DNA of 64,000 nt from Acanthosepion esculentum (taxonomy: Eukaryota > Mollusca > Cephalopoda > Sepiida > Sepiidae): the NCBI GenBank assembly GCA_964036315.1, contig OZ038480.1:12873805-12937804 (forward strand). Reading direction: 5' to 3'. The position numbers and the translations under genes are program-made. Shown here piece by piece: positions 45,655-56,518 of this stretch (position 1 is its first letter; each line of letters opens with the position of its first letter). The notes under the pieces were generated by a model. The model was given only the letters and a program-made list of their open reading frames with translations. It did not search any database and was not told where the DNA came from.

Positions 45655-45985
45655 CTGGGTGCCACGTATGACGATAAACTACATCCGCGTCTTGGGTAAC
45701 TATATGCAACAGCAAAAGGTTTTGAAGAGCGTAGAACCACCTCTTAATTGCTGGTGTTCCCAGGTCCACCCTGACGCGGTGTGGTAGCACCTGTTAAGGT
45801 CCTAAATATGGGCAAATAGTTAACCCCCAAACTGAGGTCAAAAAGCTATGAAAGTTTAGAAATAGGTTTTATTACCAGCAATACATTTTTGAAAAATATT
45901 ACCAGCAATAAATATCTTGGCATTAAATAACTCATTGAGGCTGGTAAGCTGTAAAACAAAGCAAACCAAACCAAACTAAAGTGGG
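45655..45985 (-). repeat. REP-A copy, minus orientation
   Basis: Terminal units (gacgataaactacatccgcg), conserved block (gaaccacctcttaattgctg, ggtagcacctgttaaggtcc), a short internal section, and a degraded head (ggcattaaataactcattga). Confidence 0.8.
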
Positions 45986-46739
45986 CGCTAAATTCCTTAA
46001 TCTTTAAATGGATAATTCTTTGCGTTTTGCCTCTCAGAATTTAAATCAGTGATTATCGATTTCACTAAAAAAAATTTCATAAATGAATTTAGATCGTAAC
46101 TATACCACTAATCCTCTTCAAAATCTTTATCCTCAGTTTAGATTAGTCAATTCTTCTGTTTTGTTCTCAGTTCCAGCGAAAATGATAGAGCTCATCTCAT
46201 AAATTTTGTCCTCAATTTTTCTGAAGAAGATGGATTAAATCTTTTGTTTCGTTCTTAGTTTCATCAAAAGTGTGTATGGTGATAACGCCTCCCCATCCTT
46301 CCCAATGGTGCCATTTCCGCTCTAATGCGTATAAAAGTGATGTGGCTCTTATTTTCATTCTATTAATTTTTGGTGCCATAAAATAAATCCGGAGAAAGAA
46401 TACTCAGGTAAGTAAATCATGTAATAATTGCATCATGGGTATTTGCAGCAAAATCCAGGCTATAGCCTTTTTCAGTTATTACAGACCAAAGCGTACGACT
46501 TGCTGTCAAGCTGCTGACAAATTTGGTGTCCATATTTTGTAAGAGTGATTGAATCTTGATATTGGAGCACGGAAGATAAAAATCAATCATTAAAAACAGA
46601 TTCAGCTCAGTCAATATATTTCAAAATATAAAAAATACAAATACTGATCGAGATAAATCGATAAGACTAAAAGGTTTTCAATTTGATATAACACCGGTCA
46701 AAATCGAAATGCGTTGGCCAGATATATACCCTAACCTCT
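45986..46739. other. Unassigned sequence
   Basis: No gene or repeat recognised. Confidence 0.4.
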
Positions 46740-46928
46740 AGAAGAAGAAGAAGAAGAAGAAGAAGAAGAAGGAGGAGGAGGAGGAGGAGAAGAAGAAGAA
46801 GAAGAAGAAGAAGAAGAAGAAATAATGGAAGAAGAAGCAGCATTAAGCACATAATTTACGGCAGCAATAATAGGAATGAAAATATAGAAGGAGCTGTATG
46901 ATAAATAGATATGATGAGATAGGCAGAC

Positions 46929-46965
<37 letters not shown>

Positions 46966-47072
46966 TATATATAGATAGATAGATAGATAATGAAAAGGCT
47001 GAGATAGATAATGAACTGACTGAGATAGACAGATAGATAATGAAGAGACTGAGATAGATAGATAATGAACAG

Positions 47073-47107
<35 letters not shown>

Positions 47108-47184
47108 GAAAAGGCTGAGATAGATAATGAACTGACTGAGATAGATAGATAATGAACTGACTGAGATAGATAGATAATGAACAG

Positions 47185-47219
<35 letters not shown>

Positions 47220-47244
47220 GAAAAGACTGAGATAGATAATGAAC

Positions 47245-47286
<42 letters not shown>

Positions 47287-47300
47287 ATAGATAAATAGGA
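46740..47300. repeat. (GAA)n then (GATA)n with tandem higher-order units
   Basis: (GAA)/(GGA) run at 46740-46822. A (GATA)n region from about 46930 to 47290 follows, in which gataatgaa(aagg or ctga)ctgagataga blocks recur between pure GATA runs. The Ser/Ile/Tyr/Leu frames on the minus strand are artefacts of the 4-bp repeat. Confidence 0.9.
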
Positions 47301-47639
47301 ACAAACTGAGATACATAGATTTAAAGATATAAACGTGAAGTCTAGGCAGTTTTTATTAAAAAGAAAGAGCAAATCATCTTAATCCTGAAAAAAATTGTGA
47401 TAGGATTATTGAGGGTGAATAAGTAGGTTTTGCAAATGTAGAAAGTGAACGAGCCAGAAATCATACTCAATTGGCTTTTAACAGAAGGATCAAACACACT
47501 GCTAAAATGAATTCATTCGCCAAAGTGAGTTCCTAAAAACCAGACTCGTCTTTAATGGTAACACTGGTCAAGCACACATGAAGCTTAAACTACACGAGGA
47601 TCCATTATTGGCGTATAAACAACAAGCATGGGGAAATTA
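47301..47639. other. LINE-flanking unassigned sequence
   Basis: Probably part of the LINE fragment that follows (47450-47639 reads in its orientation without stops in short pieces), but too decayed to align by eye. Confidence 0.35.
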
Positions 47640-48250
47640 GAAATCAGGGATTTTAAAATCAGATGAGTACAGAAATTGAATATCTGGGAAGTGTTGAACA
47701 CTGAGATCCGAAGATGTATTGGGATGTCCAAAGACGCATTCCAAAAACTAAGCCGGGTATTAAGAAATAGGAAATTTTCGTTAGAAACAAAGAAAAAATA
47801 CTGAACTGTTACGTGACATCTGTCCTTTTGTATGGCAGCGAATGCTGGACAATCTACTCAAAGATGAAAAAGAGACCTGAAGAAACAGAAATGTGGTTCT
47901 ACAGAAAAATGCTGAGGATACCATGGGCCGAACATGTGATTAGCGACGAGGTTTAGAAAAGAATGGGCACAAGAAGGAAACTTATACTACACATTAGGAA
48001 GAGGCAGTTGAAGTTTCTGGTGCACGCAATGAGAAAGGATGGCTTGTAAAATCTGATACTCCCTGGACAGATTGAGGGAAAGAAGAAAGCAGAACGTAAC
48101 ATACTTGATGAACTCGTGTAAATGAATGGTAGAACAGGGTTTGGGAGAAATAACAAAAAGACAAAGCCTATTAATAGCTACAAGGGAGAGAAGAAGTGGA
48201 GGGCGATGATCGCCTACATCCTGAAGAGAGACAGAAAAAAGAAAAAGAAG
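47640..48250 (+). mobile_element. LINE polyprotein C-terminal fragment (pseudogene)
   Basis: Forward frames encode EYLGSVEH, then ILNCYVTSVLLYGSECWTIY, then EMWFYRKMLRIPWAEHVI, RKRQLKFLVHAMRKDGL and WRAMIAYILKRD. This is the order in the region after the RT domain of many non-LTR elements. Stops at the end of several blocks and frame changes show it is dead. Similar downstream peptides occur at 13185 and 19918. Confidence 0.8.
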
Positions 48251-48335
48251 AGTTGTACCGAAAAATGTGCCTTAAAATTTGGTATATTTATAAGGCAAGT
48301 ATCGGGGTTAGAGCTCTTGTATATATATATATATA

Positions 48336-48740
48336 AAGACATTTTTTTATGTTTATACGTTCTTTTTATAGATACAAATATTTAAGTAAAAGCTTTGTTT
48401 ATAATAAACAGTATTAACGAGATTTATCGGCCTGAATGTCCGACAAATTGTCATACAAAATATGTGTCCTTCGACAGGAATCGAACCTGTATCCTATACG
48501 GAACAGTCATATAGCTTGACGTGCCTTATCGATTGACCCACTGTTTTTAAATTACAATTTTCTATGATTTCTTTCTCGTACATTCATATCTGCTCGATGC
48601 GTATCCAAATGTAAACAAATGACGTCACACATTATGAAATGGACAAAGAACGACAATTATATTAAGATATTGTTTTTATGTTTCTACGTTTTTTTTATTT
48701 GCTACAAATACTTAAGTAAATGCTCTGGTTATAATAAAAA
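48336..48740 (-). repeat. tRNA-derived SINE (second family) with partial second copy
   Basis: On the minus strand, 48560-48455 has a clear tRNA outline: gggtcaatcgataaggcacg as A-box half and caggttcgattcctgtcg as T-arm/B box. The body (tcggacattcaggccgataa) and tail (tttattataaacaaagcttt, tacttaaatatttgtatcta) run to 48336. From about 48630 a second tail piece begins (gaaatggacaaagaacgaca). Related pieces lie at 18590-18797 and 53795-53989. Too altered at the acceptor stem to be a working tRNA gene. Confidence 0.7.
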
Positions 48741-49260
48741 AGAACAAAGAACCACTCAAGGTAGAGTGCTACTGAATGATGTTGGTGAAAGTAGATAACG
48801 GTTGAGACGCGACAAACAGGTTCAGATTGTACTGGTCACGGAAGCATCCTATTGGGACCCTCTTAAACCAAAGATGCGTGTCGTGGGGGGGGGGGAAATA
48901 AACCTGTCCGAATGCGGCTTCCTTCTTACCAATGAACAACGAAGAAAATGGCGATTATTCGACCGTGTATACGTGGCGTGTCAGGTTTTAGCTGTAAAAG
49001 TCTGAATTGGTGGAACAAAGGAACATTGCACGTCGGAACATTTTCCATGGAAAAAGCGATTGAGTAACAAAAGGCTTGCAACGTTTCGTCTACGTGAAGA
49101 GCGTTGTAAGGTGGAGAAGTAATTCACCACCCACACGGTCACGGAAACACTTTTGAATTCTGTCAAGGCTGGAAAGTGGGAATTGCGCGGTACCTTCCCA
49201 GGTATAGCAGAAATATCTGATTTTTGGTCTGAGGTGAGTCTTTTAAACAAAGGTAATTGC
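48741..49260 (+). repeat. Dispersed repeat pair member (with 21492-21760)
   Basis: From about 48985, aaagtctgaattggtggaac, gttgtaaggtggagaagtaa, ttcaccacc, cttttgaattctgtcaaggc and gtatagcagaaat match 21510-21715 in order. 48741-48980 has no match in the window. No protein similarity recognised. Confidence 0.55.
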
Positions 49261-49313
49261 ACTTTTGGAACTGTAAAAAAAACGACAATTACTCCAGCCT
49301 CGTTAGCAATAGA

Positions 49314-49315
<2 letters not shown>

Positions 49316-49376
<61 letters not shown>

Positions 49377-49390
49377 AATAAATTAATATC

Positions 49391-49445
<55 letters not shown>
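49316..49445. repeat. (CA)n-(TA)n microsatellites
   Basis: About 22 CA units, a short TA run, a small AT-rich spacer, then about 27 TA units. Confidence 0.95.
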
Positions 49446-49448
<3 letters not shown>

Positions 49449-49759
49449 TCTCGACTCCCCCGTCAAATTCGACGTATGAGGGTCAAGCAGATAAGTTCCT
49501 AGAAAACCGACAGCCCGACATCAGCACATGAGATTTGATTATATTGGTGAAGGTTTTGTGCAGAACCATGAACACTTTTTGAAGGGACGAATACAGAGAC
49601 TTGGTGCCACAGGGTCCCCAAACGACCCTCTGCAGGTTTTGAATTCAGAGTTGTCCTTCTCCTAGACCAGTTGCCATCCAAGGCTATATAGAAACCAGTC
49701 TGTCCTGCTATTTACCCATAGCTGGAGGGAGAAGAAGCGGATTCACACGTTTTCCATAT
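49446..49759. repeat. SINE-module fragment
   Basis: 49630-49760 carries cagagttgtccttctcctag, ttgccatccaaggctatat, cctgctatttacccatagct and gcggattcacacg, matching 7220-7345 and 35605-35790. 49446-49630 is unassigned. Confidence 0.5.
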
Positions 49760-50290
49760 ATTAAAAAAGATAATAATAAATTTTAAATCAATACAAAAAC
49801 CTGAATAATAATGACCATTCCAAAGAAAATAAAGCAGATAATACCACCAAGTATATTTAAAGAAATTCTAAAGAATGTCCATTGCAAACCCGATCTTAAT
49901 CAGACTCTCTTGTTTACCTAAGCACTATTTCTACTATAGAAAATCCAACAGTTAAAAAATTTTATATCAGGAGTACCAAGAATTCCTTTAAAACTAGTTG
50001 GTACCAACAAATATTATCTTTCACCAATAACGCGTACAGATTTAGGACCTCCCTTCTAAATATTTTTGGAAGTTAAAAGACGCTAATAAAACCCCTAAGG
50101 TAAATGGAAAATACAAAAAAAAACAAAAAAAACTTGTAAATCTTTAATTGAACCTTGCTTCTTATGTTTACATGAAAATTAGAAATTATCAAATTTTTTG
50201 ACAAATTCCCATATCAAACCAAAGGAGTGAATTAACTGTAAATTGCCGACACAGTATAACTTTTACCTTAAAATATAGTTAAATTTTTAA
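49760..50290 (+). mobile_element. Penelope-like element, GIY-YIG region, copy 2 (decayed)
   Basis: Aligns with copy 1: ECPL at 49875, then SLVYLSTISTIENPTVKKFY and RSTKNSFKTSWYQQ. The YLG of copy 1 is YIR here, destroying the second GIY-YIG motif. Multiple stops. Conserved strings with 42500-42880 include taaatatttttgga and aaaggagtgaattaactgt. Confidence 0.7.
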
Positions 50291-51061
50291 AATTACGTAT
50301 TACCATTTCTTATAGCCATGACTTATTAGTAAATAATGGTCCACTTCTACTAGTAATTACCTTATTTTTTTTATTCAGCTTTACTATTGCTATGTATTGC
50401 CATCCCGTTAGTATTATCAATATCATATATAGATGTTCCACATTTTTAATTTTATCTCCAGGCCCCTTTAAGAAGCTTCCTGAATTTAAAATTTAAAAAA
50501 ATCTGGTGAAATTAACTTTACGCCTGATTACCCTCCTAACCCTCCCCTCAGCCTCCTTTCAAAAATTGAAAATGTCATATTTGTCTAGAATCACGATACA
50601 TTTATTGCTTATATATCAATGATGGACTATGTTCCAATTCATCATGGCATTAAAAAATAACTCCCCCACCTCCACCCTGTGAGATTACTTTTCTATTTAG
50701 TGCAGATCTGACATTTAGTTGGTTAATCAAGACATACCCACAAGTCTATTTTCAATTTTGACCTTATGTTTCCCACCCACCCTTTATCTTTCGGAAAAAA
50801 AGTAAAAGTTTGCTTTTGAAATTTTCTTAAAAATCCTTTAGTCTCCAGTTACTTAGCATCACCTGAAGAATTACAATTAAAGTATTGAAACATGAAATTA
50901 CAATAAAACCATTTTACAACGTTACAGAAAAAAATTCATGTTTCGGTACTAAGATGGTACTTCTTCAGGCGATGGTAGATAAAAAAAAACAATCTCTTAC
51001 CTTTTTAATTCTGACCGTATGCGCTCCTTTTAACTTACGAAAAGAGGTAAAGAGTTGTTTT
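50291..51061 (+). mobile_element. Probable Penelope-like 3' region with hammerhead-like modules
   Basis: AT-rich non-coding sequence after the GIY-YIG remnant. 50865-50915 contains cctgaagaattac ... tgaaacatgaaatt in plus orientation. 50930-50972 contains, in minus orientation, CTGAAGA, stem GTAC-catctta-GTAC and CGAAACATGAA. Both fit the CTGAAGA..GAAAC frame. Confidence 0.5.
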
Positions 51062-51420
51062 TTTTAGTTTGGTCTGGTTTGGTTTACGGCATATCAACCT
51101 CAGTGGGTTATTTAATGCCGACAAGATTTTTATTGTTTTTTCAGAAATGTATTGCCGGTAATATTTTTTTCTTCAAAAATGTATTGCTGATATTAAAACC
51201 TATTTTACACTTTCATAATGTTTTAATCCCTTTTTGGGGGCGGGGGGTTAACTGCCCATAGTTGGGACCTTAACAGGTGCTATAACCCCGGGTCAGGGTG
51301 GACCTGTGAACACCAGCAATTTCATACTCCTCAAAACCTCCTGATCAGAGGCCTTGCTGTTGGAAGTAGGTTATCGTCTTACCCAGGACACGGATGTAGT
51401 TTATCGTCATACCCAGGACA
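51062..51420 (+). repeat. REP-A copy
   Basis: Head (acggcatatcaacctcagtg), short internal section, conserved block (cccatagttgggacc, ggtgctataaccccgggtca), and two terminal units. It lies between two hammerhead-like modules (50930-50972 and 51474-51528), so it probably inserted into the Penelope-like 3' region. Confidence 0.8.
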
Positions 51421-51473
51421 ATTTGTTTTTTTTTAATTTCTTTAATAAATCATTTTGATTCTTAGTTATCTAC

Positions 51474-51528
51474 CATCGCCAGAAGAAGTACCATATTATT
51501 ATCGAAACATGAAAGTTTTCGTGTAGCA
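51474..51528 (+). ncRNA. Degenerate hammerhead-like motif
   Basis: Stem I CATCGC (51474) can pair with GCAATG after the motif, five of six positions. The core CAGAAGA differs from CUGANGA at U4. GAAA follows at 51504. Stem III ACATGAAA/TTTCGTGT pairs over eight positions, followed by A as cleavage base. The U4 change predicts loss of activity. The structure is kept well enough to suggest recent descent from a working ribozyme. Confidence 0.45.
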
Positions 51529-51550
51529 ATGTAAAATGTTTTTAGTATAA

Positions 51551-51558
51551 TTTATTAT

Positions 51559-51622
<64 letters not shown>

Positions 51623-51636
51623 TATATATATATATA
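51551..51636. repeat. (TA)n microsatellite
   Basis: TA array with one CA interruption, directly abutting the SINE that follows. Confidence 0.95.
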
Positions 51637-51940
51637 GTATTTACATTAGTCGGACTATTGTCCTCATCTTTGTCGCTATATTTGTCACAACGTTTCGGCC
51701 GTTGTACTTTCCGGCCTTCTTCAGGTGGTTGGAATTTCGAACCGAACCCTTTATTTCGATCACTGGGGTAGACTGTTCTAGTTCCACGAGCCATGTTTGA
51801 TGGATGTCAGTTATCAGTTATCTCCTGGTAATTTTCCCTCTGAAAGTTCTCCACTGCCTGAACCGGGTATTGAACTCACACTCTTTGGGTCTGTCACTGG
51901 ATCTAACAAACGCCTTTATCCACTGTACCATGTGTCCTTG
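51637..51940 (-). repeat. tRNA-derived SINE, copy 6
   Basis: Complete head-to-tail copy on the minus strand: tacagtggataaaggcgttt (A box), gagttcaatacccggtt (B box), body, cctgaagaaggccggaaagt, then aacggccgaaacgttg and the tail. The tail ends in the TA array. Confidence 0.85.
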
Positions 51941-52122
51941 AACAATAAAAAATATTAAAAAATTAAAATCTTCAGACACTTGGGTTGTATATTAATATTA
52001 TTTCATTTTTATTATTATTTCATTTAGATTCTTCGACTAATTTCGGCCAACATGGCCATAAGCAGGAGAAAAAAATTCTGCTTGCTGGTAGCAGTGAACT
52101 ACACAAATGAATGCCTCTTACT

Positions 52123-52123
<1 letters not shown>
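51941..52123. other. Unassigned, with weak stem-loop
   Basis: On the minus strand cctgcttatggccatg then ttggccgaaattag (52075-52040) forms a stem followed by GAAA, resembling the modules in other repeats, but lacks the CUGANGA core. Confidence 0.35.
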
Positions 52124-52208
<85 letters not shown>

Positions 52209-52220
52209 TGTGTGTGTTTC
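52124..52220. repeat. (TA)n-(TG)n compound microsatellite
   Basis: About 27 TA units passing into a TG run with minor interruptions. Confidence 0.95.
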
Positions 52221-53040
52221 TATGTGTGTTAGTTGGTTTTGTAAATCCTTAGCTAAAGTTTGCTATTTTCCTTGTTGGAGATTTTATCCCTGATAAATAT
52301 TCATCACTGGATCAAGTGCAATGACATTAAAACATTTTTTCATCAAGAGTATGTAGACTTATTTATACCCGTCGGTGTGTTTGTGTATGTGCGTCTTGAT
52401 ATATATTAAATGATTTTATTTAATCAATAATAACGAAGGTTGAGCGATGGAGACTATTAGTGTCGGTGATAAGGACAATGAAGATACCGCCTATGAAAGA
52501 GTTTGGATAGCCTTAATGAGTTTCACTGCAACCCCTTTCCATCTCCCACCCCCCACTTTCATTTACAGGAGAAGAACCTCAGTAGGGCGATCAAAACAAA
52601 ATGGCTGGGATCGATAACAGATATAATTTATCTGGTAGCTGATAAGAACCAACACTGGCCAACCGATTGGTTTCGATGTCTATCGTTTGAGAATAGCGAA
52701 GGTTTGACTCACCAAATTGTCGTTCTATTGATTGCCATTGGCAATATAACTATAACACATCCACTTTATGCTTCGTTGCCATACTGAACGCAACTATATA
52801 GCCATCTGTATAACAAAACAGCAATATAAAGATAAGTTCTTTTTTTCACCAGGGTTTTCAACATGGAATTACTAATTCTACTAAGATCTTTCCCTGTGTC
52901 GTATTGGAAATTTTTGTAACCAGAATCTTACCTATTTGTAAGTCGACTATTCGTCCAATCATTGAATAATTTTGTCATATCATTGAATAATTTTTGCAAT
53001 ATTCAATCATTGAATAATTTTGCAATATTCAATCATTGAA
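52221..53040. other. Unassigned sequence
   Basis: A short direct repeat (aatattcaatcattgaataa) occurs about three times at 52960-53045. No coding similarity. Confidence 0.45.
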
Positions 53041-53430
53041 TAATTTTGCCTGATACTTCTGCTATGTATTTAGAGATTTTTGATAAGATTCAAAGAAGGA
53101 TCTGCAATATTTTTCGTCCTGACCTGGCATCTAGCCTTTCACGGCAGTTCCTTTTCTAGCTTACTTGAGACTTTTCCGTGAATATTTTCGAAATAGTTGT
53201 TCTGGTGAGTTTTTCATTTTGGTAGCTCGATTTTACGAATTTAAGCGCAGTACTAGATTGGCAGGTAGGTTTCATCATTTTGCATTTGAAATGACTAGAC
53301 ATAATCGTAAGAGTTACTTATTTTCACTTCTCTCTTGTGGAACTCTCTTCCGGCTTCTTTCTACCCACTCAACTTTGATCTTCAAAGACTGGAATACAAT
53401 GTCAGTCGTTTATCTTCTGTCTCCTTAATT
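53041..53430 (+). mobile_element. LINE C-terminal fragment (HGNCSDEL family), copy 2
   Basis: Encodes AMYLEIFDKIQRRICNIFRP and DLASSLS, aligning with the 32044 fragment. Then, in other frames, come a run matching YFRNSCSGEF and the terminal WNSLPASFYPLNFDLQRLEY. The WNSLP-type C-terminus is common in CR1/Jockey-related LINEs. Three frames are used, so it is a pseudogene. Confidence 0.75.
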
Positions 53431-53502
53431 CCTTTTCTTATTCTTTCCTGGCATTCACATAAGACATTTAGCCACCTTAACACCATTTGTCGTAAGAATC
53501 AC

Positions 53503-53503
<1 letters not shown>

Positions 53504-53590
<87 letters not shown>
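53504..53590. repeat. (TA)n microsatellite
   Basis: About 43 TA units. Confidence 0.95.
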
Positions 53591-53593
<3 letters not shown>

Positions 53594-53741
53594 GGGTGTA
53601 ACAGCAAAATTGTCCAAAATGTGCAATACCAAAATTGTTCAAATATTAGATTAAGCTTTGAACCAGTATATCTTCGAAATCATTAAAGATATCTTACTGG
53701 CATTCTCTGAGATTTTTATACCACTATTGGACTCTATTTTG

Positions 53742-53794
<53 letters not shown>
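53591..53794. repeat. Short dispersed repeat and (TA)n
   Basis: 53655-53745 (tatcttcgaaatcattaaag, ccactattggactctatttt) matches 19290-19385. TA array at 53748-53794. In both places the repeat is bounded by TA tracts or close to one. Confidence 0.6.
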
Positions 53795-53798
<4 letters not shown>

Positions 53799-53821
53799 GA
53801 AATGTACAAAGTCCGACAATT

Positions 53822-53985
53822 ATTTTAAGACATTTTTATGTTTAACATTCTTTTTATAGATACAAATATTTAAGTAAATATTTATTGTTTATTATAAACA
53901 CTGTTATAAACATTGTTTATTATAAACAGAGCATTTACTTAAATATTTGTATCTATAAAAAGAATGTTAAACATAGAAATGTCTT

Positions 53986-53989
<4 letters not shown>
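53822..53989. repeat. Hairpin made of two opposed SINE tails
   Basis: Arms 53822-53879 and 53932-53989 are 58 bp with one mismatch (ttaagacatttttatg ... aatatttaagtaaat). The arm sequence is the tail of the second tRNA-SINE family (48336). TA arrays lie against both outer ends. Confidence 0.9.
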
Positions 53990-54026
<37 letters not shown>

Positions 54027-55139
54027 CTAAGTTGAAATGATGATCCCTCTTCCTGTTGTAACCTGCTCATCCAGTTTTCCTCTCTACTGTCCCCGCTATT
54101 TTAAACTTATTCACCGTTCTTTTGATAGTTCTTGACGTGGACTTTGATGGAAGTCAGAGTATAAATTTCGGTAATGATCTTTTCCTCTAACCATTGCTCA
54201 GTTTGAAAGACATAGTGGGGCTGACATAAAACGATTTTAACCTGTTTTCTTTCTGGCTGAATAACTCAAAGGTTAGGATGCTTGTCTCCGTTGGTAGTTG
54301 CATAATTAAAAAAAGGAATTTCGTTTTTACAAATTACAAAAAAAAAGAAAAAAATGTAAATTTGTAGAGTAGAAACAAAATTCCATTTTTTTTTACGCCT
54401 CAACTTGCAAGTACTTTGTAAACGTCATCAACCCATTTTTTCTTGATTTGAATTCTTAAGCGTTTCTAGTCTTTTTTTTTGCACTGATTTACTTCAATTA
54501 AGGAGTGACCAAGACTGGCAACTGTTAGTCGAAATATTTCCATAAAATAAATGATTCGTTGGTACTACATGTTTTTTAAAATTTAAACTCAAAGGTTTTT
54601 TCAATGATTCTTATGGCAAATGGTATCAAGATGGCTAAATGTCTTATCTGAAAACCTGGTTAAAAGAAACTGAATTCAAACTCATTCAGATTATCTTCGT
54701 CCACTCTAACCTTCTAACTTTCTGTCCTGGTGTAACAAGGTACCTCACTCGTTTCACATACGATATATTTTCAAGTCTTTTTTTTTCACTGTTCTTTCGA
54801 CTGTCATAGTTGAAACTCTTCTTTTACGAGCCAAACGTCTTATGAATTGATATGGATCACTTCTAATTGATCTTTTTAATTTCCTTCCTAACTTTCTGTT
54901 TGAAGTAGTATGAAAAATCAGCATCTTGATTATGTAATTATATTCTCTTTCACTATCTATTTTAACCGTTGCTTCTATTGAAAGTCATCAAGGGGCGCAG
55001 TTTCTGTTATTTGCTGGCATCCTTCCTGATTCTGTATCGCCACTCCACGGGAGTCGAAGAAGTACGCCCTCCCTTCATTCGCTCAAAGTCATTTTCAATC
55101 AGTGATTCAAAAATAGCGATTTTCTAAAGCTAATAATTT
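53990..55139. other. (TA)n and unassigned sequence
   Basis: TA to about 54022, then 1.1 kb with no recognised feature. Confidence 0.4.
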
Positions 55140-55300
55140 AGAAATTTCTGAAGAAGTTGGGCGCCGTCTATGGCATCCATCTCGAGACTATCTTGTTCGA
55201 TCAATTTCCTTATCATCTCTACTACATTTGTTATAACTGATCCATACACCGAGGTATTTGAAGTGTTTAGTATTTATAAATTCTACTCACTCATGATGGA
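55140..55300 (-). mobile_element. Possible LINE fragment (FKYLG motif)
   Basis: The minus strand encodes NTKHFKYLGVWISYNKCSRD followed by DKEIDR. The FKYLG box is a standard RT-proximal motif in LINEs. A related piece lies at 55790-55844. Confidence 0.5.
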
Positions 55301-55789
55301 TTCAGAGTATGGTCCAACATTGCTTTTATTCGGATTCTTGATTATAGTTCCTGTTTTCCTGGAGAGGGATGGGTTCCGATAGATTAAAAGGCCCAACATA
55401 CGCCACATGATGAGCACACCAAGAAACCATTCGTGGAGACACATTCTCTATCACACAACCGTGGCAGATGTAGAAGAATGGTAGATAGTTCAGCACGTCG
55501 GGGAAAGAAGAAGAAGAAGAAGAAGAAGAAGAAGAAGAAGAAGAAGAAGAAGAAGAACAACAACAACAACAACAAAAACAACAACAACAACAACAACAAC
55601 AATACTTGCTAGACGATGTAGATATTCTGTTCGAGATCATTCTTATTCCAGCAATGACTATCACCCACATAATTTGTACATTGGCCCCGGGGAAAGAAAG
55701 CAGGCTCGTTGTCTTCTAATAGATTCATTAGGGGCGTGGTATGGAAACTTTAGCCCAGCCTATTTTATGTTCAATTTCTTTTTACTAAA
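55301..55789. repeat. Unassigned with (GAA)n(CAA)n microsatellite
   Basis: Compound (GAA)n-(CAA)n run at about 55506-55602. The flanks show no recognised feature. Confidence 0.7.
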
Positions 55790-55844
55790 TTTCTTATAGG
55801 TTATTCATATGCTTAGGTATTTGAAGTGTTTACTATTTACTAAT
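55790..55844 (-). mobile_element. LINE fragment interrupted by the LTR
   Basis: The minus strand encodes NSKHFKYLSI, matching the 55140-55300 fragment. The putative LTR starts at 55845, so the LINE fragment may have been the insertion target. Confidence 0.4.
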
Positions 55845-56162
55845 TGTTGAGGGCTCCTGCCCTTTTTCACAAATGGACTCACCCAGGGTATACGTATACT
55901 ACTGCTAACGAACGACGAAGGAGAGCGTACGAACGTAGCGAGCAAGAGTCACAGGGAGCGAGCACGTACACTCAGTAAGAAGTCATACAATGATGCGTCG
56001 ATACCAAAGACTTTATATATATTTCTCTACTAGCCCCGCATTCCTGGAACTACTAACCTGTATTACCAGTTTGTATTATTACGTTAATACATTTATTTTC
56101 CTATATTTATTCTTGGCGTTTGTTATTATTTGATACCGAATTTCATCCCGGAATCCACAACA
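55845..56162. mobile_element. Candidate solo LTR
   Basis: Begins TGTTGAGGGCTCC and ends CCACAACA, giving the tgtt..aaca inverted termini of LTR retrotransposons. It is flanked by ctaat and ctatt, a 5-bp target duplication with one difference. A TATA-like string (ctttatatatatttc) lies near 56010. 318 bp. No internal retroelement genes are adjacent, so if real it is a recombined solo LTR. Confidence 0.5.
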
Positions 56163-56518
56163 CTATTTGAACAGCCTTAATTTTTAGGATTGATTCAAGG
56201 TAGGTACCATCACTGCTTTCATTCCAGTTCCAGATTATAATTTCATTTTTGAAAAGGTTTATCTTGAGTCAAATTTCTTGGAACACTTGGTAGGGAATAT
56301 TGATTTATTTGGATATGATTAGATGCAAAGCATGGTATATAATACTAAAAAAAACGAAAAACTCAGCAGTATTTAATTCATTGTTGTTCATTAACTGGTT
56401 AATTCGTGGTTTGGTTGTTAGTTTGAACGCAAAATGAGAAGCTCATAGGCTTAAACGCTTTCAATATTTAACTAAAATATAGTAAAACGAATTTCTATTG
56501 AATAAACAACATACAATA
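56163..56518. other. Unassigned sequence
   Basis: No feature recognised. Confidence 0.4.

Noticed and set aside
46740..47372. 213-residue Ser/Ile/Tyr/Leu frame on the minus strand
   Set aside because: Product of (GATA)n and (GAA)n repeats.
48440..48565. Functional tRNA gene on the minus strand
   Set aside because: A and B boxes are present but the acceptor stem does not pair and the unit continues into a SINE body.
51941..52123. Another hammerhead
   Set aside because: A stem-loop followed by GAAA is present, but the CUGANGA core is missing.
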